Assembly: GCF_042651965.1 (NCBI RefSeq)
Contig: NZ_JBHSDY010000006.1
Location: 62,001 to 126,000 of the forward strand
DNA length: 64,000 bases
Origin: Castellaniella hirudinis
Lineage (GTDB): Bacteria; Pseudomonadota; Gammaproteobacteria; Burkholderiales; Burkholderiaceae_B
Direction: 5' to 3'
Below, in pieces: positions 59,448 to 64,000 of the stretch. The translations under genes and the position numbers were made by a program. How positions within the stretch are numbered: position 1 is the stretch's first letter; the number at the start of each line of letters is the position of its first letter. The notes beneath the pieces are model-generated. The model did not search any database. It was not told the DNA's origin and saw only the letters and a program-made list of their open reading frames with translations.

Positions 59448-60107
59448 ATGACGACCCGAGGCGCCTGCTTCATCACGCTCGAAGGCCTGGATGGGGCCGG
59501 CAAGAGCACGCATATTTCCTGGATCGAGGACCGGCTGCGCCGGGCCGGGGTGGCGCTGCTGTCCACCCGTGAGCCCGGCGGCACCCCGCTGGGGGAAACC
59601 TTGCGCGAACTGCTGCTGCACCGTCCCATGGACCTGCGTACCGAAACCCTGCTGATGTTCGCCGCCCGCAACGAACACTGGCGCACGCGCATCCTGCCCG
59701 CTCTGGAAGCAGGCCAGTGGGTGCTGTGCGACCGCTACACCGACGCCTCGTTCGCCTACCAGGGCGGCGGCCGGTCCCTGGGCGCGGAACCGGTCCGTAT
59801 CCTGGAAGACTGGGTGCAACAGGGCAGGGGGCCGGACTGCACGCTGCTGTTCGACGTGCCGCTGGAAACCGCCCGCGAACGCCTGGCGCAGGGACGGGCC
59901 CAGACCGACCGTTTCGAGCGCGAGGACGAAGCCTTTTTCGAGCGCACCCGTCAGGCTTACCACGCCCGGGCGGCGACCGATCCGGACCGCTTCCGGGTGA
60001 TCGACGCCCGCCGGAGCATCGAGGCGATCCGCCTTGAGCTGGGCGGCATTCTGGACGGGCTGCTGCGCACGCGCGGCTACGCGCCCGCCACGCTGGATCC
60101 GGTATGA
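59448..60107 (+). CDS. tmk: Thymidylate kinase
   Basis: Phosphorylates dTMP to dTDP for DNA synthesis. The 219-residue protein has the P-loop ITLEGLDGAGKST (residues 9-21), STREPGGTPLGETLRELLL, the DRY-type motif VLCDRYTDASFAYQGGGR and the lid region AQGRAQTDRFEREDEAFF. It overlaps holB by four bases (ATGA), the standard tmk-holB pairing. Confidence 0.97.
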   Translation: MTTRGACFITLEGLDGAGKSTHISWIEDRLRRAGVALLSTREPGGTPLGETLRELLLHRPMDLRTETLLMFAARNEHWRTRILPALEAGQWVLCDRYTDASFAYQGGGRSLGAEPVRILEDWVQQGRGPDCTLLFDVPLETARERLAQGRAQTDRFEREDEAFFERTRQAYHARAATDPDRFRVIDARRSIEAIRLELGGILDGLLRTRGYAPATLDPV

Positions 60108-61141
60108 CGGACTTTCTACCCTGGCAACAGACGCCGGCGCGCCGCTGGCTGGCCACGCGCGAACGCTTTGCCCACGCCTGGCTGATCCACGGCCGGCCCG
60201 GCTGCGGCCAGATGGAATTCGCCCTGGCGGGGGCCGCCAGCCTGCTGTGCGAGTCACCCCGCGACGGGCTGGCCTGCGGCGAATGCCAGGCCTGCCGTTG
60301 GGTCAAGGCCGGCAACCATCCCGATCTGCGCCGCATCCGGCCCGACGCCCAGGCCGTGCGCGAAGGCGCGCTGGACGTGGCCGAGGACGCCAAGAAACAG
60401 CCCTCGCGCGAGATCCGCATCGAACAGATCCGCAGCCTGCTGCCCTGGTTCAACACCGCCACCCACCGGGGCGGCTGGCGCGTCGCGCTGCTGTATCCGG
60501 CCGAGGCCCTGAACACCATTGCGGCCAACGCCCTGCTCAAAATCCTGGAAGAACCGCCCGAACACACCGTATTTCTGTTGTCGGCCCAGGCCCCCGACCG
60601 CCTGCTGCCCACACTGGTATCGCGTTGCCGGCGCCTGCCGCTGGCCGTGCCGCCTGTGGCCGAATCCCTCGCCTGGCTCGAAGCCCAGGGCGTGAAGGAC
60701 GCTGCCGCCCGGCTGGCGGCCGCCGGCGATGCGCCGCTGCTGGCGCGGGAGCAGGCGCAAGAAGGACGGCCCGTGATGCCCGCCTGGCTGGATCTGTTCC
60801 TGGACCAGGCCGGCCGGGACGGCGACGGCGCCGCGCTGGCCGACGCGCTGCAGGCGGGGCAGCCCGCCGACTGGGTGGATGACTTCCAACGCCTGTGGCT
60901 GGACCTGAGCCTGGGCGCCCACGGCCTGCCGCCGCGCTATCATCCCGCACAGGCGGCCCGGATCGCGACGGTCGCCCAGGCCCTGGATCCGGCGGCCCTG
61001 GCCCGCACCGCCGACTGGCTGCGGGACCAGCGGCGCCTGGCGCATCACCCCCTCAATCCCAAGCTGCTGGCCGATCACGCCGCCCGCACGCTGCTGCAAT
61101 CGGTGCGGCCCGTCCGCGCTGATCCCAAGGGCCGTGCCTGA
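60104..61141 (+). CDS. holB: DNA polymerase III delta' subunit
   Basis: Clamp-loader subunit, 345 residues, with a degenerate AAA+ fold. The P-loop region is modified (HGRPGCGQMEFA), as expected for the non-catalytic delta' subunit. A zinc-binding cluster is visible (LLCESPRDGLACGECQACRW), as are the SRC motif (LPTLVSRCRRL) and NALLKILEEPPEHTVFLL. Coupled to tmk; tatD follows after 50 nt. Confidence 0.93.
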   Translation: MTDFLPWQQTPARRWLATRERFAHAWLIHGRPGCGQMEFALAGAASLLCESPRDGLACGECQACRWVKAGNHPDLRRIRPDAQAVREGALDVAEDAKKQPSREIRIEQIRSLLPWFNTATHRGGWRVALLYPAEALNTIAANALLKILEEPPEHTVFLLSAQAPDRLLPTLVSRCRRLPLAVPPVAESLAWLEAQGVKDAAARLAAAGDAPLLAREQAQEGRPVMPAWLDLFLDQAGRDGDGAALADALQAGQPADWVDDFQRLWLDLSLGAHGLPPRYHPAQAARIATVAQALDPAALARTADWLRDQRRLAHHPLNPKLLADHAARTLLQSVRPVRADPKGRA

Positions 61142-61191
61142 TCCTGCGGCCCGACCCGTTTTCGATCTGAATCCCCCGATATCGTCCGATC

Positions 61192-61974
61192 ATGTACATC
61201 GATTCTCATTGCCACCTGAACTTTCCCGATCTGCAAGCCCAACTGCCCGAGGTGCTGGAGCGCATGCGCACGGCCGGCGTCGGCCATGCCCTGGTGGTCA
61301 GCGTCAATCTGCGCGACTGGCCCGGCCTGATGGCGCTGGTGGAGCAGCATCCTTTTCTGCGGGCCTCCGTCGGCGTGCATCCGGACAATGATGCCGGAGA
61401 CGAGGACAACGCCGAGCCGACCGTGGAGGACCTCGTCAGCCGCGCCGGCCATCCCAAGGTCGTCGCCATCGGCGAGACCGGGCTCGACTATTACCGCCTG
61501 AGCGAACCGCTGGACTGGCAGCGCGAGCGCTTCCGCACCCACATCCGCGCGGCGCACGAAACCGGCTTGCCGCTGATCATCCATACCCGCGCCGCCGCCG
61601 AGGACACCCTGCGCCTGATGCGCGAGGAACGCGCCCCGGCCGGCGTCATGCATTGCTTCACCGAGTCCTGGGAAGTCGCGCAAGGCGCACTGGACCTGGG
61701 GTTCTACATTTCCCTGTCGGGGATCGTGACCTTCAAGAATGCCGCCCAGATCCAGGACGTGGCCCGCCGGGTGCCGCTGGACCGCTTGCTGATCGAGACC
61801 GATTCCCCCTATCTGGCGCCGGTGCCGTACCGGGGCAAGATGAACGATCCGTCCCGGGTGATCCACGTGGCCGAAAAGATTGCCGAACTGCGCGGCGTGC
61901 CCGTCGCCGAGATCGAGCAGGCCAGCGCCGAAAACTACTGGCGGCTGTTTCACAAGGCGGCTGCAGCCGCTTGA
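61192..61974 (+). CDS. tatD: TatD-family metal-dependent hydrolase
   Basis: 260-residue TIM-barrel metallohydrolase (YcfH type) with 3'-exonuclease activity in characterised homologues. Metal ligands are visible in YIDSHCHLNFP, AIGETGLDYYR, LIIHTRAA, VMHCFTESWE and LIETDSPYLAP. It completes the mltG-tmk-holB-tatD set. YcfH follows holB in E. coli as well. Confidence 0.95.
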   Translation: MYIDSHCHLNFPDLQAQLPEVLERMRTAGVGHALVVSVNLRDWPGLMALVEQHPFLRASVGVHPDNDAGDEDNAEPTVEDLVSRAGHPKVVAIGETGLDYYRLSEPLDWQRERFRTHIRAAHETGLPLIIHTRAAAEDTLRLMREERAPAGVMHCFTESWEVAQGALDLGFYISLSGIVTFKNAAQIQDVARRVPLDRLLIETDSPYLAPVPYRGKMNDPSRVIHVAEKIAELRGVPVAEIEQASAENYWRLFHKAAAAA

Positions 61975-61987
61975 ACTGCTGTTCTCC

Positions 61988-62006
61988 CGGCCCGTCGCCC
62001 GGGCCG
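61988..62006 (+). other. Hairpin between tatD and the ankyrin gene
   Basis: CGGCCCG (61988-61994) pairs perfectly with CGGGCCG (62000-62006) around TCGCC. It is 14 nt after the tatD stop, with only a C-rich tail after it, so it is at best a weak terminator. Confidence 0.3.
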
Positions 62007-62040
62007 CCTGTCCCCCTTTCCGCCGACGGAGGTTTCCGCC

Positions 62041-62895
62041 ATGTCTTTGTCCACTCTTGTTCGCATCGGCGCCCGGCGCGGCCGGCTGGCCGGTCTGATG
62101 CTGGTCCTGGCCCTGGGCATCGGCGCGCCGCCCATGGTCTCCGCCCAGCAGGCGCCGACGTCCGATTGGTGGTCGGCCATCCGCCGCGATGATCTGTCCA
62201 CCGTGCAGGGCCTGCTGCTGCGCCACACTGACCCGAACGCGTTCAACACCCTGGGCAACCCCGCACTGACCCAGGCGGCGCGCGACCAGTCCTGGAAGGT
62301 GTTCGACGCCTTGCGCGCGGCCCCCGGCGTGCAGATCGACGCGCCCAATGCGCGCGATGAAACGGCGCTGATGTACCTGTGCATCCTGGGCCAGACTGAC
62401 CGGGCCCGGACGCTGATCGCGGCGGGCGCCCAGATCAACCGCCTGGGCTGGACGCCCTTGCACTACGCCGCGTCCAAGGCGCAGATGGAGACGGCCCGCA
62501 TGCTGATCGAACGCGGCGCCATCATCAATGCGCCGGGCCCCGACGGCACCACGCCGCTGATGATGGCCGCCCTGTCCGGCAAGCCGGAGATCGTCCGCCT
62601 GCTGCTGGAACACGGCGCTGATCCCACCATGTTCAATGCCGCCCACGAGACGGCTGCGGACTGGGCGCGGAAGAACAACCATGCGTCCTTGGCCGATGGC
62701 CTGGACCAGGTTGCCGCCCAAAGAGCACAAGGCCGCCAGGGCGGGGCGGCAGGGGCCGCATCAGCGGGGGCCGCGCCCGCGCAAGCGCCGTCCGCAGCCG
62801 CTTCCCCGGCGTCCGGCCGGGGCGCGGAAGATGCGTCCTCGTTCTCGCGCTACTTCGACCTGGGTCGTTTCGAGGATACGGCGCCGGGCAAGTAA
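62041..62895 (+). CDS. Secreted ankyrin-repeat protein
   Basis: 284-residue protein with a signal peptide (basic RIGARRGRLAGLM, hydrophobic LVLALGIG, cleavage near VSAQQ). About four ankyrin repeats follow between residues 40 and 225 (recognisable as DETALMYLCILGQTDRARTL, GWTPLHYAASKAQMETARML and GTTPLMMAALSGKPEIVRLL). An Ala/Gly/Pro-rich linker and a short tail, YFDLGRFEDTAPGK, end the protein. It should act as a periplasmic protein-binding scaffold; no enzymatic domain is seen. A ribosome binding site (CGGAGG) precedes the ATG. Confidence 0.85.
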   Translation: MSLSTLVRIGARRGRLAGLMLVLALGIGAPPMVSAQQAPTSDWWSAIRRDDLSTVQGLLLRHTDPNAFNTLGNPALTQAARDQSWKVFDALRAAPGVQIDAPNARDETALMYLCILGQTDRARTLIAAGAQINRLGWTPLHYAASKAQMETARMLIERGAIINAPGPDGTTPLMMAALSGKPEIVRLLLEHGADPTMFNAAHETAADWARKNNHASLADGLDQVAAQRAQGRQGGAAGAASAGAAPAQAPSAAASPASGRGAEDASSFSRYFDLGRFEDTAPGK

Positions 62896-62924
62896 GGCGA
62901 CGGCTCGGCGGCCGACGCCGTGTC

Positions 62925-63992
62925 CTAGTTCAAGAACACCCGCGCCTGCCGGGGCCGGGCGACGAAGCGCTGGTGGCCCTGCGCCCGGATCCGGTCGAAT
63001 TCCAGGCTGGGCATGACCACCTCGATGATTTCCTGGGTGTCCTCGCGCCGCAGCTCCAGTTGCGCCAGCGGCCCGAAGGCGTGCGCCCGCTGCAGATTCA
63101 CCAGCAGGCCCTGGTCCGCGGAAGAGCCTGCCGGCAGCGGCTCGATCTGGATGTCATGCGGCCGGACGTAGGCCGTCCCCGCCGCGTCGGCCGCGCCCTC
63201 CAGGCCCGGCATCTCGATGGCCGCGCCCCCCGTGTGCAAGCGCCCGTCGCGCACCCGGCCCTGGAACAGATTCACATGTCCCAGGAAGCCGTAGACAAAG
63301 GCCGTTTCCGGCGTGTCGTACACCGCCTGCGGCGCGCCTTGCTGCTCGACCCGGCCCTTGTTCATGATGACGACCTCGTCGGCGACCTCCAGGGCTTCTT
63401 CCTGGTCGTGCGTGACGAACAGGCTGGTCATGTGCAGTTCGTCGTGCAGGCGGCGCAGCCAGCGCCGCAGTTCCTTGCGGACCTTGGCGTCCAGCGCGCC
63501 AAAAGGCTCATCGAGCAGCAGCACGCGCGGCTCCACCGCCAGGGCGCGCGCCAGGGCGATGCGCTGGCGCTGCCCGCCCGACAGGGCCGCCGGCCGGCGG
63601 TCGGCCAGCCAGTCCAGTTGCACCAGCTCCAGCAACCCCATGACTTTTTCGCGGATCCGGCGCTCGTCCGGCCGCCGGCCGCGCGGCTTGACGCGCAGGC
63701 CGAAGGCCACGTTCTCGAACACCGTCATGTGCTTGAACAAGGCGTAGTGCTGAAACACGAAACCGACCTGCCGCTGGCGCACGTGCGTGCGGGACGCATC
63801 CTGGCCTTCGAGCAGCACCTGGCCCGTGTCGGGATGCTCCAGGCCGGCGATGATGCGCAGCAGCGTGGTCTTGCCGCACCCCGACGGCCCCAGCAAGGCG
63901 GTCAGCTTGCCGTCCGGAAAGGCCAGGGATACGTCATCCAGCGCCGTGAACGCGCCGAACTGCTTGTGGATGTGGCGGACTTCGATGCTCAT
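62925..63992 (-). CDS. cysA: Sulfate/thiosulfate ABC transporter ATP-binding protein
   Basis: 355-residue ABC ATPase. Walker A is GPSGCGKTT (residues 35-43), the signature is LSGGQRQRIALARAL, Walker B is VLLLDEPFGALD and the switch is LFVTHDQEEALEVAD. A C-terminal TOBE-like regulatory domain has VRPHDIQIEPL. The segment FGAFTALDDVSL and the linker FVYGFLGHVNLFQGRV are typical of CysA. Its ATG overlaps an upstream minus-strand TGA (63989-63991), so the end of a preceding gene, presumably cysW, lies at the window edge. It provides inorganic sulfate uptake. Confidence 0.92.
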   Translation of the reverse strand: MSIEVRHIHKQFGAFTALDDVSLAFPDGKLTALLGPSGCGKTTLLRIIAGLEHPDTGQVLLEGQDASRTHVRQRQVGFVFQHYALFKHMTVFENVAFGLRVKPRGRRPDERRIREKVMGLLELVQLDWLADRRPAALSGGQRQRIALARALAVEPRVLLLDEPFGALDAKVRKELRRWLRRLHDELHMTSLFVTHDQEEALEVADEVVIMNKGRVEQQGAPQAVYDTPETAFVYGFLGHVNLFQGRVRDGRLHTGGAAIEMPGLEGAADAAGTAYVRPHDIQIEPLPAGSSADQGLLVNLQRAHAFGPLAQLELRREDTQEIIEVVMPSLEFDRIRAQGHQRFVARPRQARVFLN

Positions 63993-64000
63993 GAGGCGTG

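Noticed and set aside
63989..64000. cysW C-terminal end on the minus strand
   Set aside because: Only three codons and a TGA overlapping the cysA ATG are inside the window; too short to annotate as a feature.

Overview
The window comes from a high-GC betaproteobacterium, most likely order Burkholderiales and plausibly Alcaligenaceae (Bordetella/Achromobacter/Castellaniella type). The basis is gene order and protein character: cvpA-purF, map-glnD, the rpsB-to-rnhB envelope cluster, and mltG-tmk-holB-tatD. No rRNA, tRNA, CRISPR array, transposase, integrase or prophage gene was recognised. No database search was possible, so the taxonomy is inference.

Layout. (1) 1-5.8 kb: end of cvpA, purF, then leftward map-glnD-dsbB. 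(2) 6.0-21.6 kb: one rightward housekeeping block, rpsB-tsf-pyrH-frr-uppS-cdsA-dxr-rseP-bamA-skp-lpxD-fabZ-lpxA-lpxB-rnhB-SpoU methyltransferase. It links translation, UMP and isoprenoid supply, outer-membrane protein assembly and lipid A synthesis. (3) 21.6-29.1 kb: ppsR and ppsA (divergent), ogt, an Aer-like receptor, smpB, ratA, rnfH. (4) 29.2-32.5 kb: a three-gene valine (isobutyryl-CoA) catabolic operon. (5) 32.5-33.4 kb: ygfZ. (6) 33.5-58.3 kb: a roughly 25-kb accessory catabolic region. (7) 58.4-62.9 kb: mltG-tmk-holB-tatD and an ankyrin protein. (8) cysA of a sulfate importer, running off the right edge.

The accessory region reads as a C2-sulfonate (taurine and, by inference, isethionate) island. 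Taurine would enter through TauABC (and perhaps the APC permease at 50.1 kb) and be oxidised by a TauXY-type dehydrogenase to sulfoacetaldehyde. Xsc (ThDP-dependent) splits this to sulfite plus acetyl phosphate, and Pta makes acetyl-CoA. A YeiH-family protein is a candidate exporter of the sulfur oxyanion, and a MocR/TauR-type regulator sits behind tauABC. An IclR-GMC dehydrogenase-TRAP set at the left end has the gene content I recall for isethionate utilisation (IseR/IseJ/TRAP), which also ends in sulfoacetaldehyde. Between the two modules lie thiO-thiS-thiG (thiazole of ThDP, the Xsc cofactor) and an unexplained IclR-AAA ATPase-VWA operon resembling CobS/CobT without CobN.

The most interesting leads are the orphan IclR/CobS-like/CobT-like operon, a near-identical 17-bp element in front of that operon and of the APC permease, candidate TauR sites upstream of tauA and between xsc and tauX, and a terminator-like branched leader in front of ppsA.
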